Made by a program: the position numbers and the translations under genes. Under the pieces are notes generated by a model. That model made no database searches. It was not told where the DNA came from and saw only the letters and a program-made list of their open reading frames with translations. From Streptomyces sp. TLI_105 (GTDB lineage: Bacteria; Actinomycetota; Actinomycetes; Streptomycetales; Streptomycetaceae), in the NCBI RefSeq assembly GCF_900105415.1, contig NZ_FNSM01000001.1:7324001-7388000 (forward strand): a stretch of DNA of 64,000 nucleotides, given 5' to 3'. Positions 38,128 through 46,435 of the stretch are shown in pieces. The stretch's first letter is position 1. Every line of letters begins with the position of its first letter.

Positions 38128-38372
38128 TGCTGGAAGACCTCCTCACCAAGCAGGTGCACTACCTGCGAGAACAGGCGGACCGGCATGACACCGACGACTT
38201 CATGGACCGGCTCGCCACCCGCATCGCAGAGGAGTCCCGCCGCCCCGCCCGCGTCTCCTACGCCGTCACCGACACACCGGCCCGTCCGGCGCCCCAGCTC
38301 CCGTCGCCGGCACCAGGCCCCAGCACCAGCACCACGCACCCGGGCGGCCCGACCCGGCCCGTCCACCGCTGA
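38127..38372 (+). CDS. small hypothetical protein
   Basis: The 81 residues have a helical first half (MLEDLLTKQVHYLREQADRHDTDDFMDRLATRIAEES) and a Pro/Ser/Thr-rich tail. The start overlaps the preceding truncated gene (TGATG) and the next frame follows directly (TGA GTG), so this was a tightly coupled three-gene set. The family is unknown to me. Confidence 0.55.
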   Translation: MLEDLLTKQVHYLREQADRHDTDDFMDRLATRIAEESRRPARVSYAVTDTPARPAPQLPSPAPGPSTSTTHPGGPTRPVHR

Positions 38373-38785
38373 GTGCGCCGCCGCCCCACCCCTATCGTCA
38401 CCTCCGACCCTGCCGCCTCCCAATTCGCCGTCCTCGCCTACATCCAGGTCCTGTGCGAGAACGTGCTGCGCTCCGACGACATCGACACCCTCGCCGACTT
38501 CGCCGCCGACTACGACGAAGCCGGCGCCCGCACCTTCGCCTGCCTCCTCTACAGCCTCGACCGCAGGGAGAGCGCTCTGTACTGGTGGAGGTTCGCCGCC
38601 GGCGCCGGAGACCCCCGGCCGCACACCTGCTCGCCGCGCACCACGCTGCCGTCGGGCAGAGCCCGGACGCACGGGTCTGGCGAGCGAGCGCGCAGGTGCT
38701 CGGCTTCACCGACCAGCACCGACGAAGAAGGCCCGGCGCCGACACCGTCGGCATCGGCTTCTACCTGCTCCAGCAGCAGATCTGA
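38373..38785 (+). pseudogene. helical-repeat hypothetical protein, frameshifted
   Basis: The first frame reads AVLAYIQVLCENVLRSDDID, FACLLYSLDRRESALYWWRFAAGAGDP. Near 38622 one G appears to be missing, and the protein continues in the next frame with AAHLLAAHHAAVGQSPDARVWRASAQVLGFT and ends YLLQQQI at 38785. The restored protein looks like TPR/Sel1-type helical repeats. Confidence 0.5.
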
Positions 38786-38870
38786 CTGACCGAAGCCCGG
38801 GTCGGACGCAGGACGTGGGAAGGGCCCGCACCCCCAGGGCGGCGTCATTCTCGCGGAGTGCCCGGTTTGA

Positions 38871-38955
38871 TCACGTGATGCCCAGGGCGGTGGCGTCGCG
38901 GGCGCGGTGGCGGAGGCCAGGGGCTATGTTGGTGCGGCCGGTGGGCCGGAGTGGC
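38871..38955 (-). pseudogene. transposase C-terminal fragment
   Basis: About 27 codons read RPTGRTNIAPGLRHRARDATALGIT-stop, the usual end of ISAs1-like transposases. It abuts the truncated HAD gene. Confidence 0.45.
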
Positions 38956-38969
38956 GGCGGGTCGGCCGG

Positions 38970-39185
38970 TCACGCCAGCAGTGGTGTGAGGGTGCTGCGC
39001 AGCTGGTCGTCGCTGATCTGTCCGGTGACAGCCTCATTCAGAAGGCCTGGACGGAACGCCGCGGACGCCAGTGTCCCCCCGGGCACCCCCAGCTCACGAT
39101 CGAGCGCGGTCATCCCGTCCGGATCCCACAGACGCAGGACGCCGTCGAAGTCGCACAGGACAGCGTCGAAAGGTGGGTCGCTCAT
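38970..39185 (-). pseudogene. HAD-family hydrolase, N-terminal fragment
   Basis: The 71 residues start MSDPPFDAVLCDFDGVLRLWD, with the HAD motif I DFDGV (nucleophile and acid/base Asp). The protein stops after QISDDQLRSTLTPLLA, before motifs II-IV. HAD enzymes need more than 180 residues, so the gene is cut, probably by the transposase fragment next to it. Confidence 0.7.
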
Positions 39186-39279
39186 GGCCCCGATCCTGCC
39201 AGTTCGCCTCTGAGTAAAGGCAGGCAGGGCCGCGGGTGATCATGAAGTGTCGAATCCCTGATCCCCACGATGGAAGACC

Positions 39280-40113
39280 GTGCCTGCCGGCTCTTCCTCG
39301 CTCATCTCCGTCGGCTTGGGCCAACTCGCCTGTGTCGCCCCGGCGTCGCCCGCCGACCACCCAGGGCTCCTGGTCCGTCTGGCGACCGTTCCCGATCCAC
39401 GCCGTGCCCGGGGTCGGCGCCACCCGCTGGTCTTCGTCCTGGCCCTGGCTGCCTGCGCGGTCCTGGCCGGGGCCACGTCCCTGGTGGCCATCGCGGAGTG
39501 GGCCGCCGACGCCCCGCCCGAACTGCTGACCCGCCTCGGCGGCACCTGCCGGGAACCGGACACCGGACCCGCCGCCCCGGCCGAGGCCACCGTGCGGCGC
39601 ATCCTGCAGCGCATCGACGGCGACGCACTGGACACGGCGATCGGCGCCTGGCTCGCGGACCGCGCCCGCCGTGCCGAGCACGGCCAGGCGGAGGCGGCCG
39701 CTCCCGCGCTTGCCGTGGACGGCAAGACCGTGCGGGGCGCCTGGCGCGCCGACGGCACCCAGGTCCACCTGCTGGCCGCGATGAGCGGCCGCGGCCTGGT
39801 CCCTGCCCAGCGTGAAGTCGACGCGAAGACCAACGAAATCACCGTCTTTCGGCCCCTGCTCCAACCGCTGGACCTGGCCGGCTGGGTGGTCACCTTCGAC
39901 GCGCTGCACAGCCAGGTCGAGCACGCCCGCTTCCTGGTGGAGGACGAGCAGGCGCACTACATCGCGGTGATCAAGGGCAACCAGCCAACCCTGCACCGGA
40001 TGCTGAAGAACCTGCCCTGGCGGGACATGCCGCTGTTGGACAAGACCCGCGCCACCGCCCACGGCCGCGACGAGACCCGGCGCATGAAGACCGCCACCAC
40101 AGCCAAGATCCCT
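39280..40113 (+). pseudogene. ISAs1-family transposase, C-terminally truncated
   Basis: Residues 1-278 match ISAs1: VRLATVPDPRRARGRRHPL, AEATVRRILQRIDGDALD, LAVDGKTVRGA (first Asp), NEITVFRPLLQPLDLAGWVVTFDALHSQ (second Asp) and YIAVIKGNQPTL. After TATTAKIP the frame stays open but the sequence is no longer transposase, and the last catalytic Glu region is missing. The element was cut at its 3' end. Confidence 0.8.
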
Positions 40114-40420
40114 TGCGGGCGGGCACTGGTGCGTCGTCGGAGCAGGTGGATCGCGACCTCTCGTACCGCTCAAGATGAGTGGCGTCAGCGCCGATCCTGC
40201 GCGAACAGGGAGCCGGGCAGCCGTTTGACCTGGTGCTTGTCCATTCACCTTGGCTCTGTGGCCCCTGCTGCACTCGAGCGTGCGGGACGGTCGGGCCCGA
40301 CCGTCAGGACATTCCCGATGAGTCGGAGGAGCATCTAATGCTGTGAGGCCGGTACGGCGCGCGACGCCGCCGGTGGGCGAGAGGCGGCGCACGTCGGTCG
40401 GCCGTGAGGAGGAGGCGGCC
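40114..40420. other. region between ISAs1 remnant and corA
   Basis: No gene recognised; the ISAs1 frame continues as unrelated sequence. The corA promoter should lie in the last 100 bases, and GAGGAGGAGG before ATG 40421 is a strong ribosome site. Confidence 0.4.
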
Positions 40421-41479
40421 ATGATCGTCGACTGTGCGCACTACCGGGACGGGCGCCGGCAGCACGAGGGCGCGATGCCACTGGAGCAGGCGGCCGCGCA
40501 CTGCAGGCAGGGCGGGTTCGTCTGGCTGGGCGTCTTCGAACCCGGTCCTGAGGAATTGACCCGGGTCCGTGAGGTCTTCGGACTGCACGAGCTCGCCGTC
40601 GAGGACGCCCGGAACTTCCACCTGCGGCCGAAGGCCGAGCAGTACGAGGACGGCACGGAACTGATCATCCTGCGCACGGCACGCTATGACGACGAGCGTG
40701 AGGAGATCGACACCGGCGAGATCAGCGTCTTCCTCGCCGAACACTTCGTGATCACCGTGCGCCAGGGCATCGCGAGCGAGCTGCACGAAGCCCGGAGCCG
40801 ACTCGAGAGCCGGCCCGAACTGCTGAAGGCCGGCAGCGCCTCCACGCTGTGGGCGATCTTCGACCAGGTGGTCGACAGCTACGCGCCGGTCGTCGAGGAG
40901 CTGGAACGGGACATCGAGCAGATCGAGGCCACCGTGTTCTCCGGGGCGGTCGCCCCGACCGAGAGGATCTACTTCCTGCGCCGCGAGGCGACCGACTTCT
41001 ACCGCGCCGTGCACCCGCTGCTCGCCGTGCTCGGTCGGCGCCTGCAGCCCGGCAAGTCGCCGCCCGCGCTCCATCCGTACATCCGCGACGTGCACGACCA
41101 CCTTCTGCTGGTCAACGAGGAAGTCGCGGCCCAACGCGACCTCCTGACCACCGTCCTGGAAGCGAACATCGCGGTGATCTCCGTCGAACAGAACAAGATC
41201 AATCTGCGGCAGAGCGCCACGATGGAGCGCCTCACCATCCTCGCGAGCGTGTTTCTCCCGCTGTCCTTCGTGGTCGGCTTCTTCGGGCAGAACTTCGGCT
41301 GGCTCGTCGGCCACATCAGCGGCTTCACGACGTTCCTCGCCCTCACCGTCGCCGGACTGCTGTTGCCGTGTCTGATGCTCTACGTATGGCTGCGGCGACG
41401 GCGCCGCGCCCATCCGCCACCGTCGACGGCGGAGGTGACCAACACCGTCCAGCATGGAGCCGCATCCCCCACGGAGTGA
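40421..41479 (+). CDS. corA: CorA-family divalent metal channel
   Basis: The 352 residues comprise a cytoplasmic alpha/beta funnel (1-240), a long stalk helix (NKINLRQSATMERLTILASVFLP), and two TM helices (about 285-305 and 318-338). The pore signature between them reads GFFGQNFG where classical CorA has GMN; the GQN form is common in actinobacterial paralogues. The metal is Mg2+, possibly Co2+ or Zn2+. ATG 40421 is fixed by GAGGAGG. Confidence 0.9.
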   Translation: MIVDCAHYRDGRRQHEGAMPLEQAAAHCRQGGFVWLGVFEPGPEELTRVREVFGLHELAVEDARNFHLRPKAEQYEDGTELIILRTARYDDEREEIDTGEISVFLAEHFVITVRQGIASELHEARSRLESRPELLKAGSASTLWAIFDQVVDSYAPVVEELERDIEQIEATVFSGAVAPTERIYFLRREATDFYRAVHPLLAVLGRRLQPGKSPPALHPYIRDVHDHLLLVNEEVAAQRDLLTTVLEANIAVISVEQNKINLRQSATMERLTILASVFLPLSFVVGFFGQNFGWLVGHISGFTTFLALTVAGLLLPCLMLYVWLRRRRRAHPPPSTAEVTNTVQHGAASPTE

Positions 41480-41992
41480 GCACGCCACGGGCGGGGACCG
41501 GTCCGTCGACCGGCAGGGAAGCGCCATGGTGGTCCAGGGGCGGGCGAGGTCGCCGGCATCGATGTGCCCGACCGCTCGGGCGCGGCGGCCGTCGGTTCGG
41601 ACGGCCCGCCTCGCCGGCGAGCATGCCGGTCGCGGCTTGCGTCGACCTCCCGGATCATCGCCGCCGCCGCGCCCGGACCCGGCACGACCGTCCTGGACAT
41701 CGGTACGGGGACGGGCAACGGCGGCTACACCACCCGCCGACCTGTCCCCTGGGCGGAGAAGGAGATCTTCTCGTCCCACGGGCGGACGGACGTCGAGTCG
41801 GTCGCGGCCGACGGCCGCAGGCGGCGGCCTTCGAGCACGAGGTCGCCGCAGCGCGCATCCGGCACGGCGTGCTCGCATACGCGCTGGGGGCTACGACTTC
41901 ACCGTCATCACCTGGCGCCATGCGGTCGCGCGGCCGGCCGTGACAGGCCGGTGGCCGCGCTTCGCGGAACCGAGGAACAGCATGGGGGACGG
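41480..41992. other. gene debris with a methyltransferase motif
   Basis: Near 41655-41720 the plus strand encodes APGPGTTVLDIGTGTGNGG, the SAM-binding motif I of class I methyltransferases, but the frame cannot be followed on either side. Later, GYDFTVITWRHAVARPA ends near 41940. I see no intact gene in this stretch. Confidence 0.4.
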
Positions 41993-42040
41993 CGGTCCCG
42001 CGGCCGCCCGGTGCCGAGCCACCGGGCGGCCGCGGGACCG
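41993..42040. terminator. strong terminator hairpin
   Basis: CGGTCCCGCGGCCGCCCGGT(G) and its exact reverse complement surround the 6-base loop CCGAGC, a 21-bp perfect stem. It starts 5 bases after the permease stop on the minus strand and ends the four-gene ABC operon. Confidence 0.85.
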
Positions 42041-42044
42041 TCCG

Positions 42045-43286
42045 CTACGCCGTCGCGAGCGCCGAAGTCGGTGGCTGGCGGGCGGCGCGGACCGCCGGGT
42101 AGAGGCCCGCCACCGTGCCGATCGCGAGGGTGGCGACGAAGCCGGCACCGGCCGCCCAGGGCGGCACCACCCAGGGCAGTCCGGCCGTGGACGCGTACAC
42201 GGCGGTGGCCGCCGCGCCCAGGGCGACGCCGGCGATGCCGCCGAGGCCCGACAGCATCAGGGATTCCGTGACGAACTGGATCCGGATCTGGCCCCGCGTC
42301 GCGCCGAGCGAGCGGCGCAGTCCGATCTCACGACGTCGTTCCAGGACGGAGATGATCATGGTGTTGGCGACGCCGACGCCGCCCACGAGCAGGGCGATCC
42401 CGCCGAGCCCGAGGAGCAGGGTGGAGAACGCCCCTTCCGTTGCCGCCTTCGCCTTGAGTGCCTCGGAAGGGTCGCTCACCGACACGTTCTGAGGGTTCTG
42501 CGGGTCGATCGTCGGCGCGAGGAGCTGCTGGACCTGGCGGACGGACGCGTCCGTGGACCGTTCGTACACCGTCGTGGGATGTCCGTCGAAGCCGAGCAGT
42601 CGTTGGGCGGCGTCCCAGCCGACCAGTGCCGAACGCTCGATCTCGGGGGCGAGCGGCAGGGGGGCGAGGATGCCGACGACGGTGAAGTACCGGTTGTGGA
42701 TCCAGATCTGCCGGCCCGGCCGGTCGACGCCGAGCCGTTCGGCCGCGACGTTCCCGAGCACCACGGAGGGGTAGCGGCCGTTGGCGGCGTTCAGCCAGAT
42801 GCCGGATGCCGTCGTGCCGCGCAGCACGTCGAGCAGTCCCTCCGTCGCCGCCTTCACCGCGAGGCCGCCGGTCTCTTCCTCCGGGATCATCTGCGATCGA
42901 CGCACCGTGTGCTGCAGGTCCCCGGTCGCGCCGGCCTCCTCCACCCCCTCGATGCGGCCGACCATGCCGACGGCGTCCTCGGGCAGCTTCACCTCCTGTC
43001 CGCTGAACATCCCCTGGCCGGGTTTCGCGACCAGCATGTTCGTGCCCAGCGCGTCGAGCCGCTGGAGCAGTTGCGCCTGGCTGGAGGCCGAGACGCCCAC
43101 CACCGCGATCATCGTCGCGATGCCGATGGCGATCCCGAGCGCCGACAGCACCACCCGCACGGGCCGGGTGCGCAGCCCGGCCGAGCCGACGTGCAGGACG
43201 TCGCGCGGGCCGAGCCGACGGGCTTTGAGCGCGACGGCTTCCCGGTCGGCAGCCCGGGGGGTCGTCCGCTTCCGCGTGCCGGGCAT
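42045..43286 (-). CDS. MacB-like ABC transporter permease
   Basis: The 413 residues include TM1 (VVLSALGIAIGIATMIAVVG), a large extracytoplasmic MacB_PCD domain (about 70-290), and three C-terminal TM helices with the FtsX-type segment GGVGVANTMIISVLERRREIGLRRSLGATR. Type VII (MacB/FtsX) permeases do not carry substrate through the membrane but move extracytoplasmic material or signals. It overlaps the ATPase stop by one base (TGATG). Confidence 0.9.
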   Translation of the reverse strand: MPGTRKRTTPRAADREAVALKARRLGPRDVLHVGSAGLRTRPVRVVLSALGIAIGIATMIAVVGVSASSQAQLLQRLDALGTNMLVAKPGQGMFSGQEVKLPEDAVGMVGRIEGVEEAGATGDLQHTVRRSQMIPEEETGGLAVKAATEGLLDVLRGTTASGIWLNAANGRYPSVVLGNVAAERLGVDRPGRQIWIHNRYFTVVGILAPLPLAPEIERSALVGWDAAQRLLGFDGHPTTVYERSTDASVRQVQQLLAPTIDPQNPQNVSVSDPSEALKAKAATEGAFSTLLLGLGGIALLVGGVGVANTMIISVLERRREIGLRRSLGATRGQIRIQFVTESLMLSGLGGIAGVALGAAATAVYASTAGLPWVVPPWAAGAGFVATLAIGTVAGLYPAVRAARQPPTSALATA

Positions 43287-44047
43287 CAGACCACGACCTT
43301 TCCCCGGACCGAGTCCGCGACGACCTTGCCGTCGCGGATCCGGACCTGTCGCGGCAGGCGCCGGGCGATCTCGGTGTCGTGGGTGATGACCGCGATGGTC
43401 GCCCCCTCTTGGTGGAGGGCGTGCAGCAGTTCCATGACCGTCTCGCCGGACGCCGTGTCCAAAGCGCCGGTCGGCTCGTCGGCGAGCAGCAGGTCGGGCC
43501 GGCCGACGACCGCGCGGGCGATGGCGACGCGCTGCTTCTGACCACCGGACAACTCGTGCGGCCGGTGTCCGGTCCGGTCGGCGAGACCGACCCTGGCCAG
43601 TGCCTCGAGGGCCAGCTTGCGACGACGGGCCCGGGGCAGACCGGAGTAGAGCAGTCCCTCGGCGACGTTGTCCACGGCGGTGACGCCCGGCGACAGGTGG
43701 AAGGCCTGGAAGACGAAGCCGATGTGCCGGGCGCGCAGCGCGGAGAGCCGTCGGTCGGTGAGGGCGGCGACGTCGTGACCGGCGATCGCGACCGTACCGG
43801 CGGTCGGCCGGTCGAGGGTGCCGACGATGTGGAGCAGGGTCGACTTGCCGGAGCCCGAGGGGCCGACGATGCCGACGAGTTCGCCCTCGCCGATGGTGAG
43901 GTCGACGCCGTCGAGCGCGCGGACGCCCCCCGCGTACTCCTTGACGACGCCGCTGAGCTCCACGACCGGCACCCGGGCGGGGACGGGACCGTGGACCGGG
44001 CCCGGGGGCAGGCCGGGTCCCTCGACGGGTTCCAGGGTGCTGGTCAT
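43286..44047 (-). CDS. MacB-like ABC transporter ATP-binding protein
   Basis: This 253-residue ATPase has Walker A GPSGSGKST, Q-loop FVFQAFHLSPG, signature LSGGQKQRVAIARA, Walker B LLLADEPTGALD and switch His in ITHDTE. The LolD/MacB class is clear from IGFVFQ and GALDTASGE. The start overlaps the adaptor stop by 4 bases (ATGA). Confidence 0.93.
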   Translation of the reverse strand: MTSTLEPVEGPGLPPGPVHGPVPARVPVVELSGVVKEYAGGVRALDGVDLTIGEGELVGIVGPSGSGKSTLLHIVGTLDRPTAGTVAIAGHDVAALTDRRLSALRARHIGFVFQAFHLSPGVTAVDNVAEGLLYSGLPRARRRKLALEALARVGLADRTGHRPHELSGGQKQRVAIARAVVGRPDLLLADEPTGALDTASGETVMELLHALHQEGATIAVITHDTEIARRLPRQVRIRDGKVVADSVRGKVVV

Positions 44048-45192
44048 CGGGACGGCACCCCGACCTTCATGCCTTCGCGCAGCCCGGCGCCGCTGATCTC
44101 GACCCTGCCCTGTGCGAACATGCCGAGTTCCACCCTGATGTCCCGGGCCGCGCCGTTCTCGACGACCTGGACGCCGAATCCGCCGTCGGGGAGGGCGAGC
44201 AGGGCGTTGACGGGTACGGAGAGGACGTCCTGGCGGGTCTCGCCGGCGAGTTCGACGGTGACCGGCGACTGGTCGATGCCCTTGACCTCGTCGGGCCGGT
44301 CGAAGGAGACCGTGATGTCGATCTTCGGGGTCCTGTCCTGCGGGTCGTCCCCCGGCGTCGCGGTCCTGCCGACCGCCCTCACCTTCCCCGGCAGCCGCGT
44401 GCCGTCCGGGAGCGTGACCCGCACACGCGTCCCGGTCTTCGCCGATCCGGCCTCCGAGGCCGGCACCTGGAAGGTCACGACCCGTTCGGATCCGGTCACC
44501 GTGAGGACCGGGGAGCCCGGCGTGACCCGGTCGCCGGCGGCGATCCGGTCCCCGCCGCTCGATCCCGTACCCGAGCCGGAGCCTGCCTCCTTGACCCGTA
44601 CCGCGCTGCCCGCGAAGGCGATCCGGTCCGGTCCGACGGTGCCGGTCTGCTTCAGGTCATGGGACTTCTGCCAGCGCTTGACCGCCGCGGCGGTCTTCGC
44701 CGTGTACTCCTCGTCGACGGCGAAGCCGGTGTACCCGAGTGCGGCGAGGTTCTCCTCCAGCTGCCGTACATCCGTGCCCTTGTCACCGGTCTTGAGGGTC
44801 CGGTACATGGGCTCGCCCCCGTACATCAGCCGGACGGCCTCGCCGTCGACCTCGTAGAGCCGCTCGTCCCGTTCGATGACGGAACCGGACGGAGCGAGCC
44901 AGGTGAGGGTGCCACCGGTCCCGCCCGCGTTGATCTTCCGTTCCCCCAGGTGACCGAGCGTGCCGTCCTGCTGGGAACTGTCCGTGAGATCGCCCCGGGT
45001 GACGGGGGTCGTGGCGGGCGGCAGCCCCTTGGCGCCGGGGTGACCGACGGGGGTCTTCTCCGGGGTCGCCAGGGCGGTGAAGGCGACGCCCCCGCCCGCG
45101 ACGGCGACGACCGCGAGGAGGGCGAGCCCGAGCCGGCGCCGCCCCAGCGGCCGCCGCTGGTCCGTGTGCGGGTCCGACGGGCCGCCACTCAT
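44044..45192 (-). CDS. HlyD-like adaptor with peptidoglycan-binding domain
   Basis: The 382 residues have an N-terminal TM anchor (LGLALLAVVAVAGGGVAFTALA), beta-barrel/lipoyl-type halves (about 60-110 and 210-370), and between them a PG_binding_1 domain (DVRQLEENLAALGYTGFAVD, KTAAAVKRWQKSHDL). This arrangement is typical of Gram-positive MacA-like partners of MacB-type ABC systems. It is translationally coupled to the lipoprotein gene and the ATPase by 4-base overlaps. Confidence 0.87.
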   Translation of the reverse strand: MSGGPSDPHTDQRRPLGRRRLGLALLAVVAVAGGGVAFTALATPEKTPVGHPGAKGLPPATTPVTRGDLTDSSQQDGTLGHLGERKINAGGTGGTLTWLAPSGSVIERDERLYEVDGEAVRLMYGGEPMYRTLKTGDKGTDVRQLEENLAALGYTGFAVDEEYTAKTAAAVKRWQKSHDLKQTGTVGPDRIAFAGSAVRVKEAGSGSGTGSSGGDRIAAGDRVTPGSPVLTVTGSERVVTFQVPASEAGSAKTGTRVRVTLPDGTRLPGKVRAVGRTATPGDDPQDRTPKIDITVSFDRPDEVKGIDQSPVTVELAGETRQDVLSVPVNALLALPDGGFGVQVVENGAARDIRVELGMFAQGRVEISGAGLREGMKVGVPSR

Positions 45193-45686
45193 CGGGCCAC
45201 GCCTTCGCACGCCTCGGCAGCCTTCTCGAACTTCTGCTTCTGCGCGCCCTGCGGTATCGGCAGAGCCTGCTGCGCTCCGCCGTCGAACTTCGGATCGGGC
45301 ATGTCGAAGCCGTTCTCGCGCATGCACTTCGCGTACGCGAGCGCCTTGTCCTTGTCGGCCTGTGTCGGTTCCTTGCCGAATCCGGCGCCGCCGGCCTTGC
45401 TCGCACAGGCCTTGAACGCCTTCTCCATCTTCTCCTTCGACATGCTGTCGCCGCCGATGGTGAGCCCGGTGCCCTTCTCGCCCGGCTTGGGCTCGGGCAC
45501 GTCGAGACCGTGTTCGCGCAGGCACTTGCGGTGCTCGAAGGCCTGGTCGGCCTTCTTGCCGTCCTCGCTCACGCTCCCGTCGGCCTTCCCGTCCGAGGCG
45601 GAGCCCGAGCAGGCAGTGGTGAAGAGGGCGAGGGCCGCGGCCAGGGAAGGGGCGGCGGCCGCCCGGATGATCCGTCGAATCGTCAT
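45189..45686 (-). CDS. secreted lipoprotein with two repeated Cys-containing motifs
   Basis: The 165 residues have a signal sequence (RIIRAAAAPSLAAALALFTTAC) with a lipobox-like TTAC. Two copies of a short module follow: AFEHRKCLREHGLDVPEPKPG and ALAYAKCMRENGFDMPDPKFD. Each is followed by a downstream Cys (KACASK, EACEG), suggesting paired Cys. It is the first gene of the ABC operon and divergent from the response regulator. It may be the sensor or substrate for the transporter. Confidence 0.75.
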   Translation of the reverse strand: MTIRRIIRAAAAPSLAAALALFTTACSGSASDGKADGSVSEDGKKADQAFEHRKCLREHGLDVPEPKPGEKGTGLTIGGDSMSKEKMEKAFKACASKAGGAGFGKEPTQADKDKALAYAKCMRENGFDMPDPKFDGGAQQALPIPQGAQKQKFEKAAEACEGVAR

Positions 45687-45711
45687 GGCGGCGAGGGTGC
45701 CGCGAAGGGAT

Positions 45712-45738
45712 GTTTCGTTTCTCTCAGCAGTTTCGTTT
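45712..45738. promoter_or_regulatory. direct repeats in the divergent promoter
   Basis: GTTTCGTTT occurs at 45712-45720 and again at 45730-45738, 18 bases start to start, between the lipoprotein gene and the response regulator. Tandem half-sites like these suit an OmpR-type regulator. Confidence 0.5.
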
Positions 45739-45775
45739 ACACCGGCGAAAGGTCCCCTTCGGATACACAAGGGGT

Positions 45776-46435
45776 ATGCGCGTACTGGTGGTGGAGGACG
45801 AGGCGTTCCTCGCGGAGATGATCGCGGAAGGGCTGCGCCGGGACGCGCTGGCCGTGGACGTGGCGGCCGACGGCCTCGAAGCGCTGCGGAAACTGCAGTT
45901 CGGGGAGTACGACGTCCTCGTCCTGGACCGGGATCTGCCCAGGATGCACGGCGACGACGTCTGCCGCCGGGTGGTCGAGCAGCGGCTGATGACCAGGGTC
46001 CTGATGCTGACGGCGGCCGGGACGGTACGGGACCGGGTCGAGGGCCTGGGGCTCGGCGCCGACGACTATCTGACCAAACCCTTCGCCTACGACGAGCTCC
46101 TCGCCCGGGTCCTGGCCCTCGGCCGGCGTGCCAGACCCGCACTGCCGCCCGTCCTCGAACGGGGCGGGATCGTCCTGGACACCGCTCGCCGCCAGGCCAG
46201 TCGCGACGGCCGGCACCTGCACCTGTCACCCAAGGAGTTCGGCGTCCTGGAGGCGCTGCTGCGGGCCGAGGGGGCGGTGGTCAGCGGCGAGGACCTGATC
46301 GAGCAGGTCTGGGAGGAGCACACCAGCTACCGCACGAACGCCGTACGCGTGACCCTCAGCAAACTGCGGGCCAAGCTCGGCGAACCGCCGGCGGTGGAGA
46401 CGCTCCCCGGCGCCGGCTACCGGATCGCGCCGTGA
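45776..46435 (+). CDS. OmpR-family response regulator
   Basis: The 219 residues comprise a receiver (1-115, acidic VVEDEAF, phospho-Asp in VLVLDRDLPRMHG, switch Thr in MLTAAG, Lys in LTKPF) and a winged helix (130-219, LSPKEFGVLEALL, YRTNAVRVTLSKLRAKLG). ATG 45776 directly follows AAGGGGT. The kinase start overlaps the stop by 4 bases (GTGA). It probably controls the divergent ABC operon. Confidence 0.93.
   Translation: MRVLVVEDEAFLAEMIAEGLRRDALAVDVAADGLEALRKLQFGEYDVLVLDRDLPRMHGDDVCRRVVEQRLMTRVLMLTAAGTVRDRVEGLGLGADDYLTKPFAYDELLARVLALGRRARPALPPVLERGGIVLDTARRQASRDGRHLHLSPKEFGVLEALLRAEGAVVSGEDLIEQVWEEHTSYRTNAVRVTLSKLRAKLGEPPAVETLPGAGYRIAP

Noticed and set aside
44659..46431. A plus-strand frame running into the histidine kinase that would make a protein of over 1,000 residues
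   Set aside because: The upstream part is antisense to the adaptor and lipoprotein genes and overlaps the response regulator in another frame. The GTG at 46432 with the 4-base overlap is the natural start.
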